64,000 nucleotides of DNA from Candidatus Rokuibacteriota bacterium (lineage in GTDB: Bacteria; Methylomirabilota; Methylomirabilia; Rokubacteriales; CSP1-6): positions 1 to 64,000 of the forward strand of contig JAUSJX010000155.1 of assembly GCA_030647435.1 (NCBI GenBank). Direction: 5' to 3'. This document shows positions 51,978 to 60,297 of this stretch, one piece after another (position 1 is the stretch's first letter; each line of letters begins with the position of its first letter). The position numbers and the translations under genes are program-made. The notes below the pieces were generated by a model. That model saw nothing but the letters and a program-made list of their open reading frames with translations. It had not been told where the DNA came from and made no database searches.

Positions 51978-52118
51978 GCGGGGCTGGGGGGTACCCTCCC
52001 GGGACCACGCTGACCCGCAGCGCGTTGTGTTCTCTCGGTTGGGGCCACGAGAAATCGGTCTCCTGCTTCGGCGGCGCGCAGAAGATACGGGTCCCGGGAG
52101 GGTACCCCCCAGCCCCGC
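51978..52118 (+). repeat. Small element 1 with perfect 29-bp inverted arms
   Basis: Arms 51978-52006 and 52090-52118 are exactly complementary over 29 bp (core GGGGTACCCTCCCGGGACC type sequence). The 83-bp centre (52007-52089) begins ACGCTGACCCGC and ends GCGCAGAAGATACG. The centre reappears, diverged and inverted, in element 2. No open frame with coding character. It begins 26 bases after the PHP gene. Confidence 0.85.
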
Positions 52119-52197
52119 CCTCCCCGCTACGTCGACGACCTGCTATCTCACTCGCCCGGGATTGCCCGGGTTGTGTCCTGCGATTCTCCTCACGCGA

Positions 52198-52345
52198 GCC
52201 GGCCGGGGGCGGGGGCAGCCTCCGTGGACCCGTATCTTCTGCGCGTGGTCGAAGCCAGACACCTCCGTCCCGTGGCGCCATAGAGAGGGCGCAAAGGGCC
52301 GCGGGTCAGCGTGGTCCGCGGAGGCTGCCCCCGCCCCCGGCCGGC
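52198..52345 (-). repeat. Small element 2 with 33-bp inverted arms, opposite orientation
   Basis: Arms 52198-52230 and 52313-52345 pair over 33 bp with one mismatch (T52225 against G52318, a G-U pair if transcribed from the plus strand). The 82-bp centre, read on the minus strand, begins ACGCTGACCCGC and ends GCGCAGAAGATACG, as in element 1, with a variable middle. The arm sequence is different from element 1 except for the innermost GGACC/GGTCC. Bases 52119-52197 between the elements hold nothing recognisable; 52346-52388 is the tail of the thioesterase gene region. Confidence 0.85.
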
Positions 52346-52388
52346 GTATTGTCGGCACACTTCCGGCTCGGGACATCAGGCGCGGTGA

Positions 52389-53264
52389 TCAGGCGTAGTT
52401 GGGGAACATTCTCCGGAAGACTTTGGGGGGTGTGCGGGGCTTGAAGTAGGCCATCTGCCGCTCCGAGTAGTCGGTGCCGCCGCGGAAGACGATGGACGCG
52501 GTGGCGATGAGCGTGCCGGACGATGTGCTCAGCGTGCTCTCCGTGCGCCAGAAGGTCCGCTTGCGGTCTATCGGCGTCACGTCGGCGAAGCGCCCGGACG
52601 CGACGAGCGTGCCGTCGAATGACGCGTCGGGCTCGTGGAGGCTGACGGCGAGACGGTTGGTCAGGCCGCCTTCCTTCATCACGAGCGCTCCCAGCCACCA
52701 CGCGACTTCATCGAGTAGCACCGGTGCTAGACCCGGGTGGAGGCGGTCGCCGCCCGCGCGCCACGGCGCGCGCGGAGTCAGTCGCGCCCAGACGCCTTCC
52801 TCGTCGAAGGACAGCGCCACCTGGAGGCCGAGCGGATTGCCAGCGCCGCAGGCCAGGCAGTAGTCCGACATGGGCAGGGGAGAGCCGTCGTCGCCGCCGA
52901 TCCACGCGCCCGCCGTCGCGGGCGCCGCCGGCAGGTCGGCGACGCTGCCGCTCGTCAGGGTATGGCCGTCCTGGAGAATGGTGAAGCCGACGGCGTCGGC
53001 ACCACGGTCGACCTGGAGGTCGAGCGCGGTCTCGATCGGGACGGACGAGGTCAGGCGCCCGTCGACGCGGCGCGGGCCCGGGGCGCGGCCGAGCCGTATC
53101 GCGGCGGCGTCTACTAGTCCAACGAGGCAGCCGCCGTGCACGATGCCGGGCCAGCTTTGAAGGGACTTCGGCGCCTCGAGCCTGCCGCGTCCCGTCTCGG
53201 ACAAGCCCAGCGCGTGCTCGAACGCCTGCGCGATGGTGTCCAGCGGCAGGCCTACTCTCCGCAC
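52389..53264 (-). CDS. Two-domain hotdog-fold protein (acyl-CoA thioesterase-like)
   Basis: The product is 291 residues, probably from a GTG at 53262-53264. Two hotdog domains are recognisable: the first with GIVHGGCLVGLVDAAAIRLG and the second with YCLACGAGNPLGLQVALSF and APVLLDEVAWWLGAL, the motifs of PaaI-type thioesterases. A typical role would be acyl-CoA hydrolysis. The double-domain arrangement is less common than single-domain proteins. It is transcribed away from the MFS gene across an 83-bp divergent gap. Confidence 0.75.
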   Translation of the reverse strand: MRRVGLPLDTIAQAFEHALGLSETGRGRLEAPKSLQSWPGIVHGGCLVGLVDAAAIRLGRAPGPRRVDGRLTSSVPIETALDLQVDRGADAVGFTILQDGHTLTSGSVADLPAAPATAGAWIGGDDGSPLPMSDYCLACGAGNPLGLQVALSFDEEGVWARLTPRAPWRAGGDRLHPGLAPVLLDEVAWWLGALVMKEGGLTNRLAVSLHEPDASFDGTLVASGRFADVTPIDRKRTFWRTESTLSTSSGTLIATASIVFRGGTDYSERQMAYFKPRTPPKVFRRMFPNYA

Positions 53265-53347
53265 GTGCTACATTTGATAGGAGTCATGGCAACGCAAACC
53301 ATAATCGCGGCCATTCTACGCCTCGGGGAAAGCGGGCCGCAACGCTC

Positions 53348-54553
53348 GTGATCCGCGGGCTCGAGCTCATCGTCGGCGGGCCCTTCGCGCGGGCGACGCT
53401 CACGAACTTCTTCTTCATGTCGAGCCTCAGCTGTTTCATCCTCCTGCCGCTGTACGTCCACCGGCTGGGCGGGACTGAGGCCGAGATCGGCCTGGTCCAG
53501 GGCGTGTACAGCGCCGCCGGCATCGTCTGCCAGCCCGTGATCGGCCTCTGGCTCGATCGTGTCGGTCGTCGTTTCTTCATGGCGCTCGGCGTGTTTCTGC
53601 TCATCGTCTCCTCCGCCGCCTTCCTCGTCAGCCACTCGCTGGCGCTGCTGGCCGCGCTCCGCGTCGTCCAGGGGCTGGGCTTCTCGGCCTTCTTCGTCGC
53701 GAACTACCTGCACGTGGTGGACCTCGTGCCCGTGGAGCGCCGAGGCTGGGCGCTCGGCATCTACGGCGTCTCCGGCTTCCTCGGCACCGCGCTCGTTCCC
53801 GTCGCGGGGGAGATCATCGTGAACCGCCTGAGTTTCCACTGGCTCTTCGCGCTGTCAGTGCTGCTGGGCGGCGTTTCGGCCTGGCTCGTGGTCACGACAC
53901 GCGGCATCCGCCCGCCGACCTTGGGCGATGGACCGGGGATCGGCTCGCTGCGCGCGGGGCTGGCCGAGGTGCTTCGGCTCCACATGGCGCTGACCTTCTT
54001 CTTCGGGCTCGGGACGGGCGTCATGTTCACCTTCCTGCCGACCTTCGGCGAGGGCTTGGGCGTCCACAGCGTCAGCCTCTTCTACACCGCCTACGCCATC
54101 GCGGCGGTGGGAGTGCGCGTGGGCGGCGGGAACCTCATCGACACGCGCGGGCGGCGCGCGACCATCATCCCCTCCATGTTCGTGCAAGCTGCCTCCGCGG
54201 GGCTGCTGACCGCGATGGCGCTCCTGGTGCAGCCGCACATGACCGTGCCCGTCGTGCCGTTTCTGTTCCTGGCTGGGCTCTTGGCGGGCGGCGCCCACGG
54301 CTTCCTCTACCCGGCGCTCGCGGCGCTCCTGATGGACGTGACCCCGGAGGCCCGGCGGGGAGGCGTGGTCGGCATCTTCAGCGCGGTCTTTCTCGTTGGC
54401 AACGCGCTGGGGTCCATCGCCTTCGGCTACGTCGCTCACGGCCTTGGATACGGCGTCATGTGGAGCACGCTGACGCTCCTGCTGGCGGCCGGTTTCCTCC
54501 TTTCCTTCCGGCTTCGAGTTGGTTACGCCGTGAAAGCTCCCCACGCGATTTGA
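53348..54553 (+). CDS. MFS transporter
   Basis: The product is 401 residues with twelve predicted membrane helices, starting at a GTG. The MFS loop motif between helices 2 and 3 is GLWLDRVGRRFFMALGV, and the second-half counterpart is GGGNLIDTRGRRATIIPSM. VAGEIIVNRLSFHWLFALSV and ALLMDVTPEARRGGVVG are typical of drug-efflux-like members. Substrate unknown. Confidence 0.9.
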   Translation: MIRGLELIVGGPFARATLTNFFFMSSLSCFILLPLYVHRLGGTEAEIGLVQGVYSAAGIVCQPVIGLWLDRVGRRFFMALGVFLLIVSSAAFLVSHSLALLAALRVVQGLGFSAFFVANYLHVVDLVPVERRGWALGIYGVSGFLGTALVPVAGEIIVNRLSFHWLFALSVLLGGVSAWLVVTTRGIRPPTLGDGPGIGSLRAGLAEVLRLHMALTFFFGLGTGVMFTFLPTFGEGLGVHSVSLFYTAYAIAAVGVRVGGGNLIDTRGRRATIIPSMFVQAASAGLLTAMALLVQPHMTVPVVPFLFLAGLLAGGAHGFLYPALAALLMDVTPEARRGGVVGIFSAVFLVGNALGSIAFGYVAHGLGYGVMWSTLTLLLAAGFLLSFRLRVGYAVKAPHAI

Positions 54554-54620
54554 CTTGGCTCGACCCGGGCCCGATACTGCTGGCGCGCGCGGGGCGCAGG
54601 CGCGCCGGAGGAGGGTGAAG

Positions 54621-55151
54621 ATGGCGAGACTCGCACTGGTGCCGCACGTCGGACTGCCGCTCCTCATTGCCGCGGCGCTCGCCGCCGCGCCCGCGCGTCT
54701 GCCCGCGCAGACGCCCGCGCCCGCCGGCCCGCAGGAGGCCGGCGTGGTCGGGCTCTTCCTCGATTCCGCGAGCCTCCAGCCCACCGTGGTCCTGCAGGGC
54801 AAGCGTGACCGCCGGAGCTTCGGCATGGCGATCGGCGCGGCGGAGGCGACCGGCATCGTCTACCCGCTCGAGCATCGCGTCCCGCCGCGACCGCTGACCC
54901 ACGATCTCTTCCTGACGCTCTTCGGCCGGCTCAAGGTCACGGTCACCCGCGTGGTCATCACGGATCTCAAGGACGGGATCTACTACGCCACGGTCTTCCT
55001 CGACGCGGGCGGCAAGGAGATGCAGCTCGACGCGCGCCCGTCGGATGCCATCGCGCTCGCGATCCGCGCCAAGGCGCCGGTGCTCGTCGAGGACCGCGTG
55101 TTCGACAAGTCTGAGCTCCTGCCGGGTCCGCTCCCGGCGCCGCTCATCTAG
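54621..55151 (+). CDS. Secreted bifunctional-nuclease (BFN, DUF151) domain protein
   Basis: The product is 176 residues from the ATG at 54621 (GGAGGAGG upstream). A signal peptide (LLIAAALAAAPARLPAQ) is followed by the BFN domain: QPTVVLQGKRDRRSFGMAIG, PRPLTHDLFLTLFGRL, VTRVVITDLKDGIYYATVF and QLDARPSDAIALAIRAKAPV, the last being the family hallmark. Most bacterial BFN proteins are cytoplasmic, so export is unusual. Followed after 3 bases by an AAA ATPase. Confidence 0.85.
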   Translation: MARLALVPHVGLPLLIAAALAAAPARLPAQTPAPAGPQEAGVVGLFLDSASLQPTVVLQGKRDRRSFGMAIGAAEATGIVYPLEHRVPPRPLTHDLFLTLFGRLKVTVTRVVITDLKDGIYYATVFLDAGGKEMQLDARPSDAIALAIRAKAPVLVEDRVFDKSELLPGPLPAPLI

Positions 55152-55154
55152 CCG

Positions 55155-56132
55155 ATGGCTCCCGACGAGCCCGCGGGCGCCGGCGCGGCGGCGGAAGGCG
55201 GGGATCTCGACAGCCAACAGTGGGCGATCCAGCGCCGCATCGACGACGTCTTCGCCAAGCTCGGGGAAAAGTTCGGGGATCTCTCCGGGCGCGTGGTGGT
55301 GCGGATCAAGCCCGAGACGACGTTCGCCCAGATCGGAGGCCTGCGCGAGGCCAAGAGCATCGTGCGGAGCTTCGCGACGGCCCTCACGGACCCCGAGCTC
55401 TACCGCAAGTGGGGCATCACGCCGCCCAAGGGCGTGCTGCTCTACGGCCCGCCCGGCACGGGCAAGTCGCTGCTGGCCCGCGCGCTCGCCACCGAGACGG
55501 GCTCGGTCTTCTACCACCTCAAGCTGATGAACCTGACTTCCAAGTTCGGCCCGAACACGGGCGAGCTTCTGCAGGAGATCCTGGCCGTCGCGAAGGAGCA
55601 GGGCAAGGGCGTGCTCTTCCTCGACGAGGCCAACGCGCTGTCGCTCGAGCATCTGCTCCCGCCCGCGCAGGCGCGGGAGGCCTCCGCGCGGCTGGTGGCG
55701 GCGCTCTGCGAGAGGCTCGACGGCCTTGACGACTTCTCACGGATGATCGCGATCGGCTCCACAAGCCGCACCGACTCTGTCGACTCTTCGCTGGTCGCCC
55801 CGGGTCGTCTAGACCGCCTGGTGGAAGTGACGCTTCCCGACGGTCCCGAGCAGCAGGAGATCCTTGAGCTGGCCCGCAAGCGCGCCGAAGCCGCCGCGGG
55901 GCGCACGCTCTTCAGCGACCTCGACTACCGCTCCGTGCTGCCGCCCATGGGCGGCATGAGCGGGGCGGAGATCTCCGAGATCACCCGGCGCGCGCTCGAG
56001 CAGAAGGTCCACGCGGCGGGGCAGGGGCAGGAAAAGGGGCTCGTCACGACGCAGGATCTCCTCCAGCAGATCGACCGCTACCGCCGCACGCGGGAGATGG
56101 TCGAGAAGATCCGCTACGGACAGTACCTCTAA
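55155..56132 (+). CDS. AAA family ATPase (CDC48/FtsH-like module)
   Basis: The product is 325 residues, one AAA module. Walker A GPPGTGKS at 98-105, Walker B VLFLDEAN at about 153-160, a sensor-1 region IAIGSTSRTDSVDSSL, arginine-finger-like RLDRLVEV and the C-terminal helical lid GMSGAEISEITRRALEQK are present. No protease or substrate-recognition domain is attached; the first 60 residues (QQWAIQRRIDDVFAKLGEKF) may be an adaptor helix. It is probably co-transcribed with the BFN gene and a small protein. Confidence 0.88.
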   Translation: MAPDEPAGAGAAAEGGDLDSQQWAIQRRIDDVFAKLGEKFGDLSGRVVVRIKPETTFAQIGGLREAKSIVRSFATALTDPELYRKWGITPPKGVLLYGPPGTGKSLLARALATETGSVFYHLKLMNLTSKFGPNTGELLQEILAVAKEQGKGVLFLDEANALSLEHLLPPAQAREASARLVAALCERLDGLDDFSRMIAIGSTSRTDSVDSSLVAPGRLDRLVEVTLPDGPEQQEILELARKRAEAAAGRTLFSDLDYRSVLPPMGGMSGAEISEITRRALEQKVHAAGQGQEKGLVTTQDLLQQIDRYRRTREMVEKIRYGQYL

Positions 56133-56147
56133 CAGACGGGGGCCGAC

Positions 56148-56420
56148 ATGAGCGAGAAGGTGCTAAGCACGGGACACAAGCCGATGGAGGCGGTTCACGC
56201 CGACGACCGGCCGTGGGAGACGCTGCGCTGGCCCGGTCAGTGGAGCAAGATGCTCTTCCACCCCGATCCCCACTTCGAGCCGCCGCTCGTGACGAAGACC
56301 GGCGGGCTGATGCTCTTCTGCCAGTACCAGGGACCGACGACCCAGGGCCGCCCGATCTACGACGGCCGCTTCAACATGACCGCCCGCAAATCCGTCGCCG
56401 AGGAAAACGTCGACATCTGA
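56148..56420 (+). CDS. Hypothetical 90-residue protein, possibly a cut-down cupin
   Basis: The product starts MSEKVLSTGHKPMEAVH and contains RPWETLRWPGQWSKMLFHPD and MLFCQYQGPTTQGRPIYDG. The two segments are reminiscent of the N- and C-terminal edges of 2,4'-dihydroxyacetophenone dioxygenase-like cupins, with the metal-binding centre missing, but I am not certain. It lies 15 bases after the AAA gene and 39 before the thioesterase, so it is likely expressed with them. Confidence 0.5.
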   Translation: MSEKVLSTGHKPMEAVHADDRPWETLRWPGQWSKMLFHPDPHFEPPLVTKTGGLMLFCQYQGPTTQGRPIYDGRFNMTARKSVAEENVDI

Positions 56421-56459
56421 TCCGCAAATGATCCGGAGCGGTGGTAGGATGGCCGCTCG

Positions 56460-56876
56460 ATGCCCTCGGTCACGCAGATCCGCGTCCGCTACAAGGACAC
56501 CGACACCATGTCGGTCGTCTACTACGGCAACTACCTGACCTACTTCGAGGTCGCCCGCGTCGAGTACCTGCGGCAGAGGGACCTGCCGATGTCCGAGGTG
56601 GACAAGCGCATCCACATGCCCGTCGTGGAGGCCTTCGTGAAGTACGTCAAGCCCGCCAAGCTCGACGACCTCCTCGAGGTCAGCTCGCGAGTCAGCGAGC
56701 GCAGGCGGGCGAGCTTCACCTTCTCGTACGAGATCAGGAACGAGGCCAAGGAGCTCGTGGCCACGGGGTTCACGCGGCACGCCTGCTGGGATCCCGCCAC
56801 GGCCAAGATGATCGCGCTGCCCGACTGGCTCAAGGAGATCATGCCGGATGCCGACCTCGACCCGACCGATCGCTGA
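56460..56876 (+). CDS. Acyl-CoA thioesterase (YbgC/FadM type)
   Basis: The product is 138 residues with the 4HBT hotdog fold. The active-site signature is RVRYKDTDTMSVVYYGNYLT followed by YFEVARVEYLRQRDLPMSEV, in which the aspartates activate water. In Proteobacteria YbgC sits with the Tol-Pal genes; here it overlaps the fhs gene by 29 bases and no tol genes are present. Confidence 0.9.
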   Translation: MPSVTQIRVRYKDTDTMSVVYYGNYLTYFEVARVEYLRQRDLPMSEVDKRIHMPVVEAFVKYVKPAKLDDLLEVSSRVSERRRASFTFSYEIRNEAKELVATGFTRHACWDPATAKMIALPDWLKEIMPDADLDPTDR

Positions 56877-58494
56877 CATCGCCCGCGAGCTGGGGCTCGC
56901 GGCGGAGGAATGGCTGCCGTATGGCCGCGACAAGGCCAAGGTGCTGCTGCCGGCGCTCCACGCCCGGAGCGGCAGGCCCGACGGCAAGCTCGTCGTCGTC
57001 TCGGCGATCACCCCGACGCCCGCCGGCGACGGCAAGACCACGATGACGATCGGTCTCGGCCAGGCGCTGTGGCGCGTGGGTGCGCGGCCCGTCATCGCGC
57101 TCCGCGAGCCTTCGATAGGCCCCACGCTCGGCATGAAGGGCGGCGGCACGGGCGGCGGCCGCTCCCAGGTCGTGCCGATGGAGGACATCAACCTCCACTT
57201 CACGGGCGACTTCCACGCCGTCACCTCAGCCCACAACCTCCTCGCCGCCGCCGTGGACAACCACCTTCACCACGGCAACGTGATCGGCATGGACGTGCGC
57301 CAGGTGCTGTGGGGGCGCGTCCTCGACCTCAACGACCGCGCGCTGCGCAACGTGGTCGTGGGGCTCGGCGGCCGGATGGACGGCGTGCCGCGCGAGGCGG
57401 CCTTCCTCATCACCTCGGCCTCCGAGATCATGGCGGCGCTCTGTCTCGCCGAGGACCTCTCGGACCTCAAGGCGCGGCTCGGCCGCATGCTGGTGGCGCT
57501 CAAGCCCGACGGCACGGCGGTCCTCGCCGACGAGCTCAAGGTCACGGGCGCCATGGCCGCCCTGCTCCGCGACGCCGTCCACCCGAACCTCGTCCAGACC
57601 ATGGAGGGCACGCCGGCCCTCGTCCATGGCGGGCCCTACGGCAATATCGCCCACGGCTGCAACTCAGTCGTCGCGACGCGCATGGCGCTCAAGCTCGGCG
57701 ACATCTGCCTCACCGAGGCCGGCTTCGCGACCGATCTCGGCGCCGAGAAGTTCTTCGACATCAAGTGCCGGCTGGCGGGGCTCCGGCCCGACGCGGCCAT
57801 GATCGTGGCGACGGCGCGCGCGCTCAAGTACCACGGCGGCGTGCCGCTGACCGAGCTGGGCAAGGAGAACGTGGAGGCGCTCGTCCGCGGTCTCGACAAC
57901 CTCGACGCCCACGTCGCCTGCGTCCGCCAGTTCAAGGTGCCGGTGCTGGTCGGGCTCAATCGCTACCCGACCGACACCGAGCGCGAGTACCAGGCCGTGC
58001 TCGACCGCTGCGGCAGGCTCGGGGTGCAGGCCTACGTGGCGGATGTCTTCGGCAGGGGCGGGGAGGGGGGCGAGGACCTCGCGCGTGGGCTCCTCAAGCT
58101 CCTCGAGACTGAGCGCTCGGCCTTCGCGCCGCTCTACCCGCTCGACGCCTCCGTGAAGGCCAAGCTGGAGACCATCGCCACCCGCATCTACGGCGCCGAC
58201 GGGGTCGAGTACCCGAAGAAGGTGGACCGTCAGATCGCCCAGGCCGAGGCGCTTGGCTACGGCCGGCTGCCCGTCTGCGTGGCCAAGACGCAGCGGTCGC
58301 TGTCCGACGACCCGACCCTGCTCAACCGGCCGCGCGGTTTCCGGATCACGATCAACGACCTGCGGATCTCGGCTGGGGCGGGGTTCCTCGTGGCGCTGGC
58401 CGGCGACATCACGACCATGCCGGGGCTGCCGCGCAAGCCCAATGCCGAGGGCGTGGACGTCACGCCGGACGGGGTGATTACGGGGCTCTTCTAG
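56848..58494 (+). CDS. fhs: Formate-tetrahydrofolate ligase
   Basis: Activates formate to 10-formyl-tetrahydrofolate with ATP. The product is 548 residues, slightly shorter than the usual 555-560. P-loop TPTPAGDGKTT at 55-65, REPSIGPTLGMKGGGTGGG, DINLHFTGDFHAVTSAHNLL, EAGFATDLGAEKFFDIKCR and the GDITTMPGLPRKP end motif are intact. The start ATG at 56848 lies inside the thioesterase gene. Together with the glycine cleavage operon it links to one-carbon metabolism; no folD or acetogenesis genes are in view. Confidence 0.96.
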   Translation: MPTSTRPIADIARELGLAAEEWLPYGRDKAKVLLPALHARSGRPDGKLVVVSAITPTPAGDGKTTMTIGLGQALWRVGARPVIALREPSIGPTLGMKGGGTGGGRSQVVPMEDINLHFTGDFHAVTSAHNLLAAAVDNHLHHGNVIGMDVRQVLWGRVLDLNDRALRNVVVGLGGRMDGVPREAAFLITSASEIMAALCLAEDLSDLKARLGRMLVALKPDGTAVLADELKVTGAMAALLRDAVHPNLVQTMEGTPALVHGGPYGNIAHGCNSVVATRMALKLGDICLTEAGFATDLGAEKFFDIKCRLAGLRPDAAMIVATARALKYHGGVPLTELGKENVEALVRGLDNLDAHVACVRQFKVPVLVGLNRYPTDTEREYQAVLDRCGRLGVQAYVADVFGRGGEGGEDLARGLLKLLETERSAFAPLYPLDASVKAKLETIATRIYGADGVEYPKKVDRQIAQAEALGYGRLPVCVAKTQRSLSDDPTLLNRPRGFRITINDLRISAGAGFLVALAGDITTMPGLPRKPNAEGVDVTPDGVITGLF

Positions 58495-58499
58495 CCGTG

Positions 58500-58508
58500 T
58501 GATATACT
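58500..58508 (+). promoter_or_regulatory. Extended -10 promoter before the ABC operon
   Basis: TGATATACT contains the extended -10 motif TGn followed by TATACT (5/6). No good -35 is visible, as is common for extended -10 promoters. The predicted start near 58515 gives a leader of about 28 bases before the ATG at 58543. Confidence 0.45.
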
Positions 58509-58542
58509 GCGCGATGGCCCAGGCGGAAAACGGGCCAACTCC

Positions 58543-59520
58543 ATGATCCAAGTCGACCGACTGACGAAGAGCTACGGGCCGGTGACGGCCGTCCACGACG
58601 TGTCGTTCAACGTCGAGAAGGGGCAGATCGTCGGCTTCCTGGGTCCCAACGGGGCCGGCAAGTCCACGACGATGAAGATCCTGGCCTGCTTCATGGCGGC
58701 CAGCGGCGGCAGCGCCCGGGTCGCGGGTTTCGACGTCTTCACCCAGTCTCTCGAGGTGCGCCGGCGCATCGGCTACCTTCCGGAGAACTCCCCGCTCTAC
58801 ACCGACCTGCCGGTGGCCGCGTATCTCGACTTCGTTGCCGAGGCCAAGGGCGTCCCGCGCGGGGTGCGCCGGTCCAAGGTCGCCGACGTGATGGACCGCT
58901 GCTCGATCACCGACATGCAGCACCGGCTCATCGGTAAGCTCTCCAAGGGATACCGGCAGCGGGTGGGGCTGGCGCAGGCGCTCTTAGGCGACCCGGAGGT
59001 GCTGATCCTCGACGAGCCCACCATCGGGCTCGACCCGCGCCAGATCGCCGAGATCCGCGCGCTGATCAAGTCGCTGGGCGGTCAGCACACGGTCATCCTC
59101 TCCACGCACATCCTGCCGGAAGTTTCCATGGTCTGCGACAGCATCATCATCATCAACCGCGGCCGAGTCGTGGCCAAGGGCACCCAGGCGGAGCTGGTGG
59201 AGCAGGTCTTCCCCGCGGCGCGTGTGGAGGTGGAGGTGGCCGGCCCCGGAGAGGCCATCGCTTCATCTCTAAAGACCCTGCCCGGCGTGACGTCGGTGGA
59301 AGGGGTCGGCGCCCGTGACGGCGCCTCCCGGTTCGTCGTCGAGTCGCCGCGCGGGCGCGACGTGCGCGGGGAGCTGGTGCGGCTCGTCGCGGGCCGCGGC
59401 TGGGAGCTTCTCGAGCTGCACCAGGTCGGGCTCTCCCTCGAGGAGGTCTTCATCCGCGTCGTGGCGGGCGAGGAGCACGCGCCGCAGATCCTGGAGTCGG
59501 TGGTGGAGGAGACGCAGTGA
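58543..59520 (+). CDS. ABC transporter ATP-binding protein (GldA/NatA-like)
   Basis: The product is 325 residues with Walker A GPNGAGKST at 34-42, Q-loop YLPENSPLYTDLP, signature LSKGYRQRVG, Walker B VLILDEPTIGLD and the switch histidine in STHILPEVS, followed by a C-terminal regulatory extension of about 100 residues as in GldA-like proteins. The permease start overlaps its stop (GTGA). With the next three genes it makes a GldA-GldF-GldG-DUF4340 cassette. Confidence 0.92.
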   Translation: MIQVDRLTKSYGPVTAVHDVSFNVEKGQIVGFLGPNGAGKSTTMKILACFMAASGGSARVAGFDVFTQSLEVRRRIGYLPENSPLYTDLPVAAYLDFVAEAKGVPRGVRRSKVADVMDRCSITDMQHRLIGKLSKGYRQRVGLAQALLGDPEVLILDEPTIGLDPRQIAEIRALIKSLGGQHTVILSTHILPEVSMVCDSIIIINRGRVVAKGTQAELVEQVFPAARVEVEVAGPGEAIASSLKTLPGVTSVEGVGARDGASRFVVESPRGRDVRGELVRLVAGRGWELLELHQVGLSLEEVFIRVVAGEEHAPQILESVVEETQ

Positions 59521-60287
59521 GGGGCTGGCTCCCGGTCTTCAAGAAAGAGATGCGCCTCTACTTCGGGTCGCCGGTTGCGTATGCCGTCGGGACCTTCTTC
59601 CTCTTCATTGCCGCCTTCTTCTTCGCGCCGAACTTCATCCAGTACGCGGACGTCTCGATGCGCGCGGCCATGCAGCCGCAGATGGGACAAAGCCTCAACG
59701 CCACGGAGAGCATCCTGCGCCCGCTCACGTACAACATGGCCGTGGTGCTGCTCTTCTTCATCCCGATGCTGACCATGCGCCTGTTCGCGGAGGAGAAGCG
59801 CTCGGGTACCATGGAGCTCCTGCTGACCTACCCGCTGCGCGACGGCGAAATCCTCGCGGGCAAGTTCCTGGCCGCCCTGTCCCTCTACGCCTCCATACTC
59901 GCGCTGACGCTCTCGTACCCCATTACCGTCGCCTGGTTCACCCGGATCGAGTGGGGCGCCGTCCTGACCGGCTACCTCGGCCTCCTGCTCGTGGGCGCGG
60001 CCTTCCTGTCCATCGGGCTCTTCGTGTCGTCGACCACGGAGAACCAGATCGTGGCGGGCTTCGGCACCTTCGGCGCCCTCTTGACCCTCTGGCTGCTCGG
60101 CTGGTTCGCCGACTCGGCCCAGGGCACGCTCCGCACCGTGATCCAGCAGGCCGCCATCATCGAGCACATGGAGAGCTTCGCCAAGGGCGTCCTCGACACG
60201 AAGGACCTCGTCTACTACCTCTCGGTGACCGCCTTCGCGCTCTTCCTTACGCTCCGCTCGCTCGAGTCGAAGCGGTGGCGGGGTTAG
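59517..60287 (+). CDS. ABC-2 type permease (GldF-like)
   Basis: The product is 256 residues with six membrane helices. AEEKRSGTMELLLTYPLRDG and EILAGKFLAALSLY are the family signature of ABC-2 permeases of the GldF/NosY type, and FVSSTTENQIVAGFGTFGAL follows. It starts at a GTG overlapping the ATPase gene. The substrate is not known; in gliding Bacteroidetes homologues are accessory, and in other phyla the system may export lipids, peptides or polysaccharide parts. Confidence 0.9.
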   Translation: MRGWLPVFKKEMRLYFGSPVAYAVGTFFLFIAAFFFAPNFIQYADVSMRAAMQPQMGQSLNATESILRPLTYNMAVVLLFFIPMLTMRLFAEEKRSGTMELLLTYPLRDGEILAGKFLAALSLYASILALTLSYPITVAWFTRIEWGAVLTGYLGLLLVGAAFLSIGLFVSSTTENQIVAGFGTFGALLTLWLLGWFADSAQGTLRTVIQQAAIIEHMESFAKGVLDTKDLVYYLSVTAFALFLTLRSLESKRWRG

Positions 60288-60297
60288 GGTAGTCCCC

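Noticed and set aside
52025-52444. Open frames covering the arm-swapped elements
   Set aside because: They cross the inverted arms and have no domain or ribosome site; the arms explain their proline/arginine-rich composition.
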